From: Cytobacillus oceanisediminis 2691
GTDB lineage: Bacteria > Bacillota > Bacilli > Bacillales > Cytobacillaceae
DNA length: 64,000 nt
Assembly (NCBI RefSeq): GCF_000294775.2
Contig: NZ_CP015507.1
Location: 248,001-312,000 of the forward strand
Direction: 5' to 3'
In this document: piece by piece, positions 8,419-17,620 of the stretch
Layout of the letters: each line of letters starts with the position of its first letter
How positions within the stretch are numbered: position 1 is the stretch's first letter
Made by a program: the position numbers and the translations under genes
The notes under the pieces: generated by a model
Told to the model about the DNA's origin: nothing
Database searches by the model: none
The model's input: the letters and a program-made list of their open reading frames with translations, nothing else

Positions 8419-8850
8419 ATGAGTAAGAATATCTATAATGAATTGCAAATGAAAGAGCTTGAAAAGAATCCTAATGTTTTGAGGGCTTCTGAGAGGTCAA
8501 TCTCCTATAGTTCTGAATTTAAGATAAAAGCAGTGGCGGAGTACAAAAGTGGGAAAACACCATCGCAAATCTTTATTGAACAAGGCTTTGATCTCGAGAT
8601 GATTGGCAAGGAACAGCCAAAACGTTGTCTTAAGCGTTGGAGAGAAACATTCGAAAGGTTCGGGGAGGAAGGTTTCCTTACGGAACGTCGAGGTAAAGGG
8701 AGCACTGGACGTCCTTCTTCTAAACAACTTTCCATTGAGGAGAAACTAAGGAAGGCTGAGGCAAGGATTAAATTCCTTGAGGCAGAGAATGACTTCTTAA
8801 AAAAGCTGGAAGAACTAGAAAGGCAGGCGTTGATGAAGAAACGATTCTAA
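8419..8850 (+). CDS. IS3-family transposase OrfA
   Basis: 143 aa with a helix-turn-helix DNA-binding region (about residues 35-80; SEFKIKAVAEYKSGKTPSQI) and a C-terminal leucine-zipper-like coiled coil. The A AAA AAG heptamer at 8799-8805 sits at the expected place for programmed -1 frameshifting into OrfB, giving the OrfAB transposase. OrfA alone normally limits transposition. Start ATG at 8419 after GGCGGAGG. Confidence 0.9.
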   Translation: MSKNIYNELQMKELEKNPNVLRASERSISYSSEFKIKAVAEYKSGKTPSQIFIEQGFDLEMIGKEQPKRCLKRWRETFERFGEEGFLTERRGKGSTGRPSSKQLSIEEKLRKAEARIKFLEAENDFLKKLEELERQALMKKRF

Positions 8851-9752
8851 CGGCAGCTGAGAAGTTTTCTTTAATTGAGAAAACCATCAGAACATATCAG
8901 TTGAAAAAATCTGTTTCCTACCTGTGTGAACTGGCAGGCGTAAGTCGAAGTGGCTACTATGATTGGCTGAAGGCAGCACAATTACGGGCACAACGTGACG
9001 AGAAGGATCAATTGGATATAGAGTTAATTCGAGAAATATTCATAAGTAAAAAAGAAAAAGTAGGTGTCCTCCAGATCAAAATGATTATGGAGAATGATTA
9101 TTCATCGGTAATGAACCACAAAAAGATTAGGCGTCTGATGGCAAAATATAATCTTGTAACAAAAGTAAGGAAAGCCAATCCTTATCGTAAAATGGCTAAG
9201 GCAACCCATGAGCATCGATCTTGTCCCAACCTCCTTAACCGAGAATTTAATCAAGAAGAACCAGGAAAAGTCCTGCTTACTGACATTACTTATCTCTATT
9301 TCGGAAAGGGACAAAAAGCATACTTATCCTGCGTAAAAGATGGAGCTACCAAAGAAATTGTCGCTTATCATCTATCCACTTCGTTAGAAATGGATATTGT
9401 ATATAAGACGCTTAAAAAGTTAAAACAAGCTGTTGGCGATCATTTTCATCCAGAAGCCATACTGCACTCTGACCAAGGTTTCCACTATACCCATCCCCAA
9501 TTCCAAAGCAAAGTAAAAGAACTTGGCTTAATACAATCGATGTCCCGAAAGGGAAACTGTTGGGATAACGCACCAATGGAAAGTTTCTTTGGGCACTTTA
9601 AGGATTTAGCAGAGTATAAATCATTAGATAATTTAGGAGATGTTAGAAAAGAAGTGGATCGAGTGATTGAGGAATATAACCAGCATCGTTATCAATGGGG
9701 CTTAAATAAAATGACCCCGGAGCAATACCGGGGCCATTTACTAGCCGCATAG
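8806..9752 (+). CDS. IS3-family transposase OrfB part of OrfAB fusion
   Basis: After the -1 shift the frame continues open through GRTRKAGVDEETI into the region also readable from a TTG at 8901 (283 aa). The rve/DDE integrase core is complete: D in LLTDITYL, D in ILHSDQGFHY and E in NAPMESFFGHF. The HTH_21-like segment (VSRSGYYDW) precedes it. It performs cleavage and strand transfer at the IS ends. Start at 8806 marks the frameshift product, not an initiation codon. Confidence 0.92.
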
Positions 9753-9795
9753 GCGCTTTTTAAACTGTCCGTAAATCGGGGCACAGTTCAAACTC

Positions 9796-9811
9796 AACTC
9801 AAAGGACTTTT
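9796..9811 (+). terminator. 3' arm and T-tract of the IS-split terminator
   Basis: CTCAAAGGACTTTTTT is the partner of 8303-8317; on the intact backbone the loop would be only a few bases long. Confidence 0.6.
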
Positions 9812-9832
9812 TTATAGCTTAAATAATATTTT

Positions 9833-10308
9833 TTAAAATAATTTTTTTATATGTGGTAAGCGGTTTTTGATAAATAAGTCATCAATCCCCTTAGCTTCAT
9901 CTTCATTCCATAAAACAAGGTTTGCTCTATAGCCTTCTTCTTTTAGACCTTTCGCACATTCCATCAAGTGTTTCTTTACATATACATTGGAAACGGCATC
10001 AGCATCAAAGCAAATATTTACTTGTTCCACACCCATTTCCTTTAATACAGGAAGGGCTAGACGCCATGCTCCTGCTCCCGGAAGTGCTAAGAAGATATCA
10101 CCTATATCATCAATTTCTAATGGATTATATAGTTTCCCAATACAATCTGATGCTATGTCGCATTTTAAAGGACCTTCAGATAACCATACAGTTCTTGCTT
10201 TTAGACTAACCCCTTCTTTCCATTCCTTTAACTTAGAAGTAGGTACTGCAACATGAATGGGGGCTGGATTACCTGAACCTGTTCCTTCTGGTTTCTTTGC
10301 TGAACTAA
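9833..10308 (-). CDS. 3' exon of intron-split primase-type gene (Toprim-like domain)
   Basis: This part joins in frame after ...GNRYFW to LSSAKKPEGTGSGNPAPIH. It encodes a DUF3854/Toprim-like domain: WLSEGPLKCDIASD (strand plus Glu), LALPGAGAW, and NICFDADAVSN containing the DxD-type acidic pair expected of Toprim folds. See 13061-13844 for the N-terminal part. Any frame running from inside the intron into this exon is not a real start. Confidence 0.8.
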
Positions 10309-13060
10309 ATGTGTGGCATCTCAATCCGTAACGATTGAGGTAGCCACTGCCCATTTCGGGTACGATAGGTAAACCTTTGAAGTAATCTCTGGCTTTTCCC
10401 CCGCCTCACACGGTACGTGCGACTTTCACCGCATACCGCGTTCCATCGAAATACTTCTAATATGGACTAATGCATCAAAGCTACTCACTCTCAAAATCCA
10501 TTAAAGGCTTTATTTGTTAGGCGACTATGGGTTGTAGTTTCAGCAGTTTTCTCAAAACATTGATTTTATCAATTTGTTTTAAGGAAAGGTTCTCTAAGTT
10601 TATATATCGTTTTATCGTTTCCTCCTTTGTTGCGTGAATCAAAGTGTGAACGAAGTTGGATACAATAATAAGGTTGCTATATTTATCAGTTCCACCTGAG
10701 TTTCTAGGCTTCTTGTGATGAGTATGCATCCTACCGATAGTTAGAGGTTGACCGCTAATAGCACATTTACCATTTTGCGCTACGAACAGTGATATACGGT
10801 TATCGTTAAATTCAACTGACTCATTTATTACAGGATTTTTCAGAAGATAGACAAGCATTTCACTATCCACTGCTTTCAGACTGTTATGGATAGCTGCTCT
10901 TCCCTCTTTAGTAAAGTTATTGATATCTTTTCTAAAGTTTTTAGGTATTTCTAATTTAATACCTGCAATTGGAAAGATAGGCTTACCATCAATAAATATC
11001 TTCTTGAATTTATATTGTCCGTATAACTTATTGTACGTTTTGCTTTCAGTCCCAACATTAGAGCTTTGGCTTTTTAATCTATTGTGTATGACCTTAGAGA
11101 GCGCAAAATTCATTCTTACAAAGGTGATGTTTACTCTTGTTGCTGCTTTGTAGTAATTGTGATATCCCCTTATTTTCGAATTCATTCTGTCTACTTCTAA
11201 TTTCTTATGCTCTTTTGAGTATTGGATTGTTTTGATGGACTTTTTAAGGTTTTTCTTCATTTTCCGAACTGCCTTATCCGATATGTCACTGATAGATGCG
11301 TATCCATGCCTTGTATTTGCTCTAGGAGTTACCTTGAGTTTAAATCCAAGGAATTCAGTATAGTTCTTACGAAGATTAGTAATTTTAGATTTCTTATTAC
11401 TTACCTTAAGTCCTAACCTTTCTTTCAACCACATTTTGGTTGCAGAAAACATTCGCTTTGCAACATTAATGTCTCTACAGAAGATTTTAAAATCATCAGC
11501 GTACCTTACAATGAAAACTTCTTTTAACCTAGTTTTCTTTAATTCTCTATCCTGTTTGCCCTTATTTGAGTAGGTTTTCTTAGATTGAAATGTTTCCCAT
11601 TGGGAGCTGATCCACCAATCTAATTCATTCAGCACAATGTTGGATAGGAGCGGAGAAATGATTCCACCTTGCGGGGTTCCTTTATCCATTCTCCCTTCGC
11701 CAATAATATTGGCTTTCAACATTTTGCTTATTACTGAAATAAGGTTTTTGTCCCTAATCCCTATGTTCCATATCTGTCTAAGTAATTTTCCATGATTGAT
11801 GTTATCAAAGAAACCCTTAATGTCGATATCAACTACGTAGTGCAGACCATTTGTATTCATAAGATGTTGTGATCTGGCGATTGCATGGTGAGCTGAGCGA
11901 GTGGGTCTAAATCCATAACTGTGTTTGTGGAATTTAGCTTCGCATATTGGTTCGAGAATTTGCAGGATACATTGCTGGATGATTCTGTCTTCAATTGTAG
12001 GGATACCCAAAGGTCTGCGTTCTTCACTGAAGTCTTTAGGTATATAAACCCTCTTTATAGAGTGCGGTTGGAAGTTTTGAAGCCTTTTTCTAACATAAGA
12101 TACCAGTTCATCAATGTTTTTATCAGCTATATTGGTGATGTTAGTTTTATTGACTCCTTTAGTAAGGCTTCCACCATTACGTTTTATGTTTCTATAAGCA
12201 AGCCTGACATTTTCCCTTGACGTTATCAAAGACATTAAATCGCTTGTTTCACGATTGTTTAGGCTGTCTTGGTAAAGTTGGTCAAGCGTAGCTTGCATAT
12301 CATAATACTCATTGTGCCTGAGCCTCTTCTTTTTGAGATTGAGTGCCAATTGGTCAGCATCCTCCTTAGTGGAGTTTTGCTTCTCTTAGTCATACTCGAA
12401 CCCAATAAATTTGATATATTGTCCTCTTTAGTCATTAGTATTCCGACTCGGGGCTATCCCTCTACTATGTTTCCATAGCTTCAACGGTACTGTGCCCCTA
12501 CTCTCACAACGATAAATGCACTTCGGTTAGTAAGATAACCTTATAGCAACCTTCCCGCTTACAGACGTTTAATAGAAGTTCATTGCTTTCGACGTTCCGA
12601 AACATTTAGCTATCATATCGTTCCTTAGATGGTGACTTTGAGCCTGTAAATTATATATCCTCATTGTTGGATATCCCGAATTTCATATCTGGCAATCTTA
12701 CTTTTCGGTAATTCACCTTCCACTTGGAAGCTACACAGTTTCCTGTGCATCTATTTTTAGACCCGTACATTCGCCACTTTGTCAGTGCATCTTTAGCACA
12801 TTCTCATCATAAAACGCTTTTTCAGCCCCCCGGCCTATCACTAACCATATCCACTCTTGGACTTAGGTTAGTTTCAGCCGACTTCACCTAGCTTCAGACC
12901 CCATCAACTCTGTAACGTTGAGGCGCATGTAGGAGTATTAGGGTGTAGTTTCAAGCCAACATGACGGCTATCATTCCTATCATCAATGTTCCAGTTAGAA
13001 TTAAATAACTTAATTCCTCTCATTTCATGCTTTAAGCACTTGTTGAGAAACGTCTCGCAC
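10309..13060 (-). mobile_element. Group II intron, copy 2 (2752 bp)
   Basis: Same length and ends as copy 1 (5' GTGCGAG at 13060, 3' ...CACAT at 10309), with an offset of exactly 7991 bases along the whole shared stretch and an identical encoded protein. It interrupts the primase-type gene and removal restores the reading frame. The upstream exon ends TATTTCTGGC, close to TATTGCTGGT at copy 1, as expected for intron-binding site recognition. Confidence 0.92.
10517..12349 (-). CDS. ltrA: Group II intron reverse transcriptase/maturase/HNH protein, copy 2
   Basis: 610 aa, identical in translation to the copy at 2526-4358, with intact YADD and HNH motifs. Identity of the two copies means the transposition was recent or that gene conversion keeps them alike. 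Confidence 0.95.
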   Translation of the reverse strand: MALNLKKKRLRHNEYYDMQATLDQLYQDSLNNRETSDLMSLITSRENVRLAYRNIKRNGGSLTKGVNKTNITNIADKNIDELVSYVRKRLQNFQPHSIKRVYIPKDFSEERRPLGIPTIEDRIIQQCILQILEPICEAKFHKHSYGFRPTRSAHHAIARSQHLMNTNGLHYVVDIDIKGFFDNINHGKLLRQIWNIGIRDKNLISVISKMLKANIIGEGRMDKGTPQGGIISPLLSNIVLNELDWWISSQWETFQSKKTYSNKGKQDRELKKTRLKEVFIVRYADDFKIFCRDINVAKRMFSATKMWLKERLGLKVSNKKSKITNLRKNYTEFLGFKLKVTPRANTRHGYASISDISDKAVRKMKKNLKKSIKTIQYSKEHKKLEVDRMNSKIRGYHNYYKAATRVNITFVRMNFALSKVIHNRLKSQSSNVGTESKTYNKLYGQYKFKKIFIDGKPIFPIAGIKLEIPKNFRKDINNFTKEGRAAIHNSLKAVDSEMLVYLLKNPVINESVEFNDNRISLFVAQNGKCAISGQPLTIGRMHTHHKKPRNSGGTDKYSNLIIVSNFVHTLIHATKEETIKRYINLENLSLKQIDKINVLRKLLKLQPIVA

Positions 13061-13844
13061 GCCAGAAATATCGGTTTCCTTTTACTACTCGAACCCATCC
13101 TTTAACTTCATTTTCATGGACTATGGTTGTCCATGTTTTGTTAGATTCAATCTTTTCCTCTAAGATGATCTCACCATCAAAAGAGACCTGCACAAAATCT
13201 GGTTGCTCTATAACCCGGGCTTTAAGACCAGGGCGATTAAATTTTACTTCAACCACATTTTGAGGATTATCAATTCGATACTGGAAACCAACAATTTCGT
13301 TATAGTGATTACGAAAAGGTATTAAAATTCCCTTGCTGCCGGCAATAGTCCAGTACTTTTCTTCTTGTAGATAAAAACCAGGGATTCCTTTAAAATGTTT
13401 AATTTCCAAACCTTCTTTCAACAATCTCGCTACCTCCCAAGGCTTATCTGGAAAGCTACGGTATTGCCTTAGCATAACTTGCTTATCCGCTAGCTGTCTT
13501 GAAGGAGAAGTTAAGTGTTTGTAATGTACATCATCAAGTTCTAAGCATTCTATTAATGCACTATAAACAGTATTAAGTACTTTATCTTTTTGCTTGGGAT
13601 GTCCTACATGAATTTCTTCGATTTCCTCTTTGTTAATCTTTCGCTTATTATCCCCTTTAAGTAGGTGAAGGTAGCTAGGTAAAGCCGAATTTTTTGAAAA
13701 ATAAGTGTCACTTTCAGTTCGGATACAAGCTACCGCTGAACCATCAAGGTGAGCCATACAACCACCTGTCTTACCACAAATTACACATGGGGTCCGATAG
13801 TATTCATACCAATCTTTGACTCTAGTTTGCCTCATTAATTTCAT
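13061..13844 (-). CDS. Primase-type zinc-finger/Toprim protein, 5' exon (intron-split)
   Basis: ATG at 13844 chosen (a TTG at 13856 abuts the only Shine-Dalgarno-like AAAGG). The exon carries a CPxC-like zinc finger near the N-terminus (CVICGKTGGC ... C) and a region with KGILIPFRNHYNEIVGFQYRI, which matches the domain before Toprim in DnaG-like and DUF3854 plasmid/phage proteins. The spliced product is about 419 aa. A role in priming plasmid DNA synthesis is likely from architecture, but helicase or RNA polymerase motifs beyond this are not visible. It follows the DUF4258-like gene by 36 bases and is probably in its operon. Confidence 0.75.
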
Positions 13845-13880
13845 AATTCGTAACAACCTTTCTTATAGTTCTTAAGCTCT

Positions 13881-14174
13881 TTACACACAATCCTTAAATC
13901 GGAAATGATCAATTGGCGGCATGACTGTTACAAGCTTAAAAATAAAATGCGAATGTTTAGCGATGACCACAACAATCGGGTTATCATCCATATCTCTCCC
14001 GGCTATTACAACCTTAGATGCCCCTTGTCTTTCAACGATATCTCCATTAAATAAAGCTGAAACAATGTCTCCTTTAGAGTACCCTCGCTTTTTAAGCCTT
14101 TTCTTAGTGTGTGTCCCTATTAAAATTTTTCCTTTTCCAGTCATTAAGACTTTTTTAATTTCCTTTAAATTCAA
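13881..14174 (-). CDS. DUF4258-like protein
   Basis: 97 aa from a TTG at 14174 that has GGAGGT eight bases upstream; longer readings start inside the leader terminator and are rejected. The sequence ILIGTHTKKRLKKRGYSKGDI ... NPIVVVIAKHSHFIFKLVTVM matches the DUF4258 pattern (His-x-x-x-Arg-x-x-x-Arg-Gly followed by a beta hairpin), a BECR/RelE-like fold often seen in toxin-like small proteins. No antitoxin partner is next to it; instead it heads the primase operon. Confidence 0.65.
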   Translation of the reverse strand: MNLKEIKKVLMTGKGKILIGTHTKKRLKKRGYSKGDIVSALFNGDIVERQGASKVVIAGRDMDDNPIVVVIAKHSHFIFKLVTVMPPIDHFRFKDCV

Positions 14175-14195
14175 TTTTTTCCACCTCCATTGAAT

Positions 14196-14303
14196 AAAAA
14201 AAGCGGCCAATGGAAAGAAGAGAGAGCATCAAAAAGAAAGCTCTTGCTTCGATCCAAAGACCGCTAAATTGATAAATTACCGCTTATCTCATAAAAGATA
14301 GCC
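14196..14303 (-). promoter_or_regulatory. Structured leader with terminator, family A member (minus strand)
   Basis: Minus-strand order: small hairpin TATCT...AGATA followed by AAGCGG (14303-14280), then AGCGGTCTTTGGATCGA at the base of a long stem closing with GGCCGCT and seven T (14266-14196). This is the same architecture as leaders at 16303, 46993, 54547 and 63425. It precedes the DUF4258/primase operon. Confidence 0.6.
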
Positions 14304-14356
14304 AAGAAATAATAAAAGAAAATAGATTACTATCAGTTTAGCACCTACATGAAGAA

Positions 14357-15838
14357 TCAATCAACAGCATCTAATAACTTTCTTTTTATTTTCATCCAGA
14401 AGGTTGGTCGGTATATTTTATCAAATTCTTTCCCCACAAACCCTCTAGCTATTTTAATAAATGGCGGTATGAGCTTTTGAGCTGCAATTATGTCAGCAAT
14501 CAATGGTTTTCTCTCATGGTTATTTGCCATTACCCTGTCAAACATGGAAGGTAAAGCTGTGATGAGCTCCAAGTCTAATAATTCTGCTACGTCCTTTGGC
14601 CGGCTATGAGTACCAGTGCGGCTATGAATCAATTTAACTGGCTTTTTATACTCCTTAATGAGTGTATTGTGTATGAAATTTTTCCATTCTTTAGTTCGGT
14701 CAAACTGGTCATCAGCAATTACCCAAATTTCGTCGAGGTATGGAAGTGTATTTAAAGTGGAATCATCCATCTTTCCGGTAGGCAAATCCACTAATACATA
14801 AGCATTTTCTTTAACTGAAATAAAAAAATCTAAAATTAGGTCCTGGTTTCGATCAATATCAAAATCATTTAAGCCTACCGGGAACCATTTGACGCCTTTA
14901 TAAATCCATAAAGAGTTATTATTGCCATTGTCATTGGAGTAAAGGTTTTCCGTTAGTGAAATCCAATTGTCTGGCTTTGAACCAAACCGGTGTAACATCT
15001 TAAACAAGTGAGGATTCTCTTTTGGGATCTCCACAACTGATATAGGAACACCATGTTGCTGAAGGAATATGGCATAATCCACAATGAAGGTTGTGGCCCC
15101 TGCTGTTAAAGGTGCCCAAATACCCACAGTCTTTTCTGTACTGAGATTTACACCATTTAATTTTCTACCGAAATCATGAGCCTTTGTAGGTGAAGAAATG
15201 TATATTTTCTTCCTCTTTTTTTGTGAAGCTGATGAGTTGTCATGTTCTTGATTAGGTGCTGCCTTTTTAGATTCCGGACTTGGCGTTTTACTTAGGGATT
15301 TACTATTGATCTTTTCTGAGTTTTTTTCTAGATCGTTTTCTTTTGGAGGAATTTTAGAGTTTGTATTATCCTTTTCCTTCGAGAATTCTGGAGGTGATTT
15401 GTCTATGGCTTTTTCCTGATTATCACTCTTCTTAACGTCATTTTCAGCTGTTTCATTAGCAATTTCTTTCTTTATCGGCTTATCATTGGATGGTTCCATA
15501 ACTGTTCTATCTATTCCTAAGTGGCCAATAGGTGAATCATAGATGGCCATTCTTGTATCATTTGTACTTCTGCATAGAACTATGTTTTTATTTGTAACGT
15601 TTATACTTTTATCATAGTCGATTACAATGAGTTGACCCTCTAATTTAATGGATTCTAAAATATGTTGATCCAGAAAGTCACTTAGAGTGATACATGCTAA
15701 AAATGGGTTGCTTATTGCCTCTAAAACTTCCTCCTTGGAAGATAGCTTATGTACATCTACAAAGGGAAGCAATCCTTTAATTGTACTTCTGATTTCTCCA
15801 TCTTCTTTATCAGAAACTGCTAAATATATCTTTTTCAT
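14357..15838 (-). CDS. TadZ/CpaE-like atypical ParA-family protein
   Basis: 493 aa. N-terminal receiver-like segment (about 1-115), a long Lys/Glu/Asn/Ser-rich linker (about 120-215), then a MinD/ParA-like domain. The expected Walker A is replaced by APLTAGATTF (no GK), so ATP binding may be weak or lost, as is known for TadZ-type localisation proteins. Domain layout matches the TadZ-like protein at 38414-39940. It begins inside the XRE regulator gene (29-bp overlap). A polar-localisation or partition-like role for the pilus or DNA transfer apparatus is inference. Confidence 0.6.
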   Translation of the reverse strand: MKKIYLAVSDKEDGEIRSTIKGLLPFVDVHKLSSKEEVLEAISNPFLACITLSDFLDQHILESIKLEGQLIVIDYDKSINVTNKNIVLCRSTNDTRMAIYDSPIGHLGIDRTVMEPSNDKPIKKEIANETAENDVKKSDNQEKAIDKSPPEFSKEKDNTNSKIPPKENDLEKNSEKINSKSLSKTPSPESKKAAPNQEHDNSSASQKKRKKIYISSPTKAHDFGRKLNGVNLSTEKTVGIWAPLTAGATTFIVDYAIFLQQHGVPISVVEIPKENPHLFKMLHRFGSKPDNWISLTENLYSNDNGNNNSLWIYKGVKWFPVGLNDFDIDRNQDLILDFFISVKENAYVLVDLPTGKMDDSTLNTLPYLDEIWVIADDQFDRTKEWKNFIHNTLIKEYKKPVKLIHSRTGTHSRPKDVAELLDLELITALPSMFDRVMANNHERKPLIADIIAAQKLIPPFIKIARGFVGKEFDKIYRPTFWMKIKRKLLDAVD

Positions 15839-16055
15839 GAATCTCTTTCTCCCGCTTCAGATAATCGTTAATCCGAACTCTAAGTTGGGGAGAGAATGGT
15901 ACCTCGCCCCTTTCAATCTGTCCAAGATAACTTGTACTAATTCCCATCCCCTTTGCAAACTGATATTGGGATAAGGCCATTCGTTTTCGGAGAATTAACA
16001 ATCGTTCTACGTCATCTTCTATTTCAATTTCATTAAATGTATCAACTGTTAGCAT
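15810..16055 (-). CDS. XRE-family HTH regulator
   Basis: 81 aa with a clear helix-turn-helix: RKRMALSQYQFAKGMGIS, then TSYLGQIERGE. Probably represses or activates its own operon, since it is the first gene and overlaps the TadZ-like gene by 29 bp. A terminator lies in its leader (16092-16139). Confidence 0.85.
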   Translation of the reverse strand: MLTVDTFNEIEIEDDVERLLILRKRMALSQYQFAKGMGISTSYLGQIERGEVPFSPQLRVRINDYLKREKEIHEKDIFSSF

Positions 16056-16091
16056 TTATTTAACTGTTCTCCCCTCTTTATAGATTCAAAT

Positions 16092-16139
16092 AAAAAAGAC
16101 CGCTAAACACACCTTTAACAAAAGGCTGTTTGAGCGGTC
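16092..16139 (-). promoter_or_regulatory. Leader terminator before XRE regulator
   Basis: On the minus strand ACCGCTCAAACA pairs with TGTTTAGCGGT, followed by six T, about 35 bases before the start codon. It is a potential attenuator; it lacks the CUUUGG element of family A. Confidence 0.6.
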
Positions 16140-16238
16140 ATCGCTTTAAGTAAATTAAATTATAGAAATATTATAGCACATCGGGAAGCATTTTAAAGGG
16201 TAAAAACACCACAATAGCACAATCCTGGAAGTTTATTA

Positions 16239-16267
16239 TTGTTAATTAAATGATAAAATTGTATAAT
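16239..16267 (+). promoter_or_regulatory. SigA-type promoter for the Rad52/DnaN/E1-E2-JAB operon
   Basis: TTGTTA (16239-16244), 17-bp spacer, TATAAT (16262-16267). Transcription would start near 16274 and include the structured leader. Confidence 0.65.
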
Positions 16268-16302
16268 TTTTTCAGGAACTTTTTTTATTTTTTTATTTTT
16301 TG

Positions 16303-16415
16303 GCAGCCATAATTTGGTTAGCGGATACTCTATTAAACTTACAACCTTTGGGTTGATGGAATTCAAGTAAGCATTTTGTGCTTATTTGTAACTATCAAAC
16401 TCAGAGGTTTTTTTG
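16303..16415 (+). promoter_or_regulatory. Structured leader with terminator, family A member
   Basis: Small hairpin GCCA/TGGT followed by TTAGCGGAT, then AACCTTTGGGTTGAT at the 5' base of a long stem closing with ATCAAAC...CAGAGGTT and seven T (16343-16414). It sits between a good promoter and the Rad52-like gene, so read-through must be regulated. Confidence 0.65.
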
Positions 16416-16476
16416 CATTAATGGAGCAAAAAATAAGTGGTGGAAAAGTTCTAAGAAACTTTAAGGGGCTGTTGTT

Positions 16477-17535
16477 GTGAAGAAAGATTGTAGCATGGAG
16501 GAAGTTATGCAAAAGCTGCAAGCGCCTTTTCCTTCAAAGGATATCGAATGGCGTGTCAGTCGAAGTGGTCAAAGCAATGGTAAAAAATATGCCTTTGTCT
16601 TAGCTTATGTCACAAATCGAGCAATTCAAAATCGATTAGATGAAGTATTCGGACCGGCTGGATGGCAAAATGATTTTTCTGATTTTATGCAAGGAGTCCT
16701 TTGTACAATCTCATGTTATGTAGATGGCGAATGGATAAAAAAATCAGATGGAGCAGAGCAAACTCAGTTTGAATCATTGAAAGGTGGCCTTTCAAGTGCA
16801 ATGAAAAGAGCTGCAGTTCAGTGGGGCATTGGAAGATATTTGTATAGATTGGAAGAGAATTACGTACAAGTTTTTGATAATAAACGTGATGGATCCAACT
16901 ATATAAACGACAAGAAAACTAATGTTAAGGGTTATTGGATGCCACCAAAGCTTCCAGATTGGGCTTTGCCTGCTGATGAGAAAGGAAATTGTAGAAATGC
17001 TTCTCAAGATCCTCAAAATAAGCCTGAAAAGCAATACCAAAGAGAAAATAGCCAAGCTCAGCAGAGTAATCAAAATGACTCTGTACTGAAAAAAACTGGG
17101 AAACAACCTCCGAAAGGAACTAAACAAATGAATCAAAAGGGCGAATTTGACCGCTCTCGTTGTTTAAAGGTAATTGGTGAGTATTTAGAAACTACGGGCC
17201 TGAAGGAACAACCGCAATTTATCATTCCGCTGTTCAAAAAGGTGACCCAAAATTCTACTTGCAAGTCACTACAAAATATTTTTGATAAAGCAACAGAAGA
17301 GGAACTTAGAGCATTTTATGGTGTTTTGAGGCCGGTTAATGACCTGGTTCTTATCACAAATAATTATAAAGTTGCTTTAAGTGATTCTTTAAGATATGTA
17401 CAAATTCTTCTTCCTAATGTGAAGATTGAGAGTTTGTTTAGTTGCTTTATACATCTAACGAAGGATCATGTTAAAGAAGTCGCTACATTTATTAAAGAGG
17501 ACCTTCAAAATGGAAATTTAACTAAAATCGCTTAA
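16477..17535 (+). CDS. Rad52/Rad22-like single-strand annealing protein
   Basis: 352 aa, GTG start with AAGGGG nine bases upstream. The N-terminal domain (about residues 15-150) has the Rad52-family pattern: VLAYVTNRAIQNRLDEVFGPAGWQ, then a cysteine/tyrosine strand block, KKSDGAEQTQFESLKGGLSSA (in parts) and AVQWGIGRYLYRL. Such proteins anneal complementary single strands during recombination or conjugative DNA establishment. The middle (about 170-225) is a Gln/Asn/Lys-rich linker and the C-terminal helical domain is unrecognised. First gene of the operon with DnaN and the E2/JAB/E1 trio. Confidence 0.85.
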   Translation: MKKDCSMEEVMQKLQAPFPSKDIEWRVSRSGQSNGKKYAFVLAYVTNRAIQNRLDEVFGPAGWQNDFSDFMQGVLCTISCYVDGEWIKKSDGAEQTQFESLKGGLSSAMKRAAVQWGIGRYLYRLEENYVQVFDNKRDGSNYINDKKTNVKGYWMPPKLPDWALPADEKGNCRNASQDPQNKPEKQYQRENSQAQQSNQNDSVLKKTGKQPPKGTKQMNQKGEFDRSRCLKVIGEYLETTGLKEQPQFIIPLFKKVTQNSTCKSLQNIFDKATEEELRAFYGVLRPVNDLVLITNNYKVALSDSLRYVQILLPNVKIESLFSCFIHLTKDHVKEVATFIKEDLQNGNLTKIA

Positions 17536-17543
17536 TTGAGGAG

Positions 17544-17587
17544 TGGCACTAAAGAAGATTTTTCTATCTTTCTTTTGGTGCTTTTTT
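17544..17587 (+). terminator. Terminator/attenuator between Rad52-like and dnaN-like genes
   Basis: GGCACTAAAGAAGAT pairs with ATCTTTCTTTTGGTGCT, followed by six T. It should make downstream gene expression lower than that of the Rad52-like gene or subject to antitermination. Confidence 0.65.
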
Positions 17588-17620
17588 ATTTATAAAAAAA
17601 CAACTCATGGAGGAATAACA

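Larger units (their letters stand above)
8321..9790 (+). mobile_element. IS3-family (IS150-like) insertion sequence, 1470 bp
   Basis: Imperfect terminal inverted repeats begin TGAACTATACCC on the left and, read inward from the right, TGAACTGTGCCCC. AAC flanks both ends, consistent with a 3-bp target duplication. It carries orfA (8419-8850) and orfB joined by an A6G slippery heptamer at 8799-8805. Both frames and the DDE residues are intact, so it may be active. Confidence 0.9.

Noticed and set aside
8497..8735. Minus-strand frames inside IS orfA
   Set aside because: Antisense to a well-supported transposase; no independent signals.
13032..13060. Extension of the primase-type gene to a stop inside the intron (ending ARRFSTSA)
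   Set aside because: This is read-through into the intron; the spliced frame is the genuine one.
16303..16415. Known riboswitch (c-di-GMP, T-box, SAM, preQ1) for the leader family
   Set aside because: I do not see the core motifs of any of these (for example the T-box AGGGTGGNACCGCG), so no known class is claimed.
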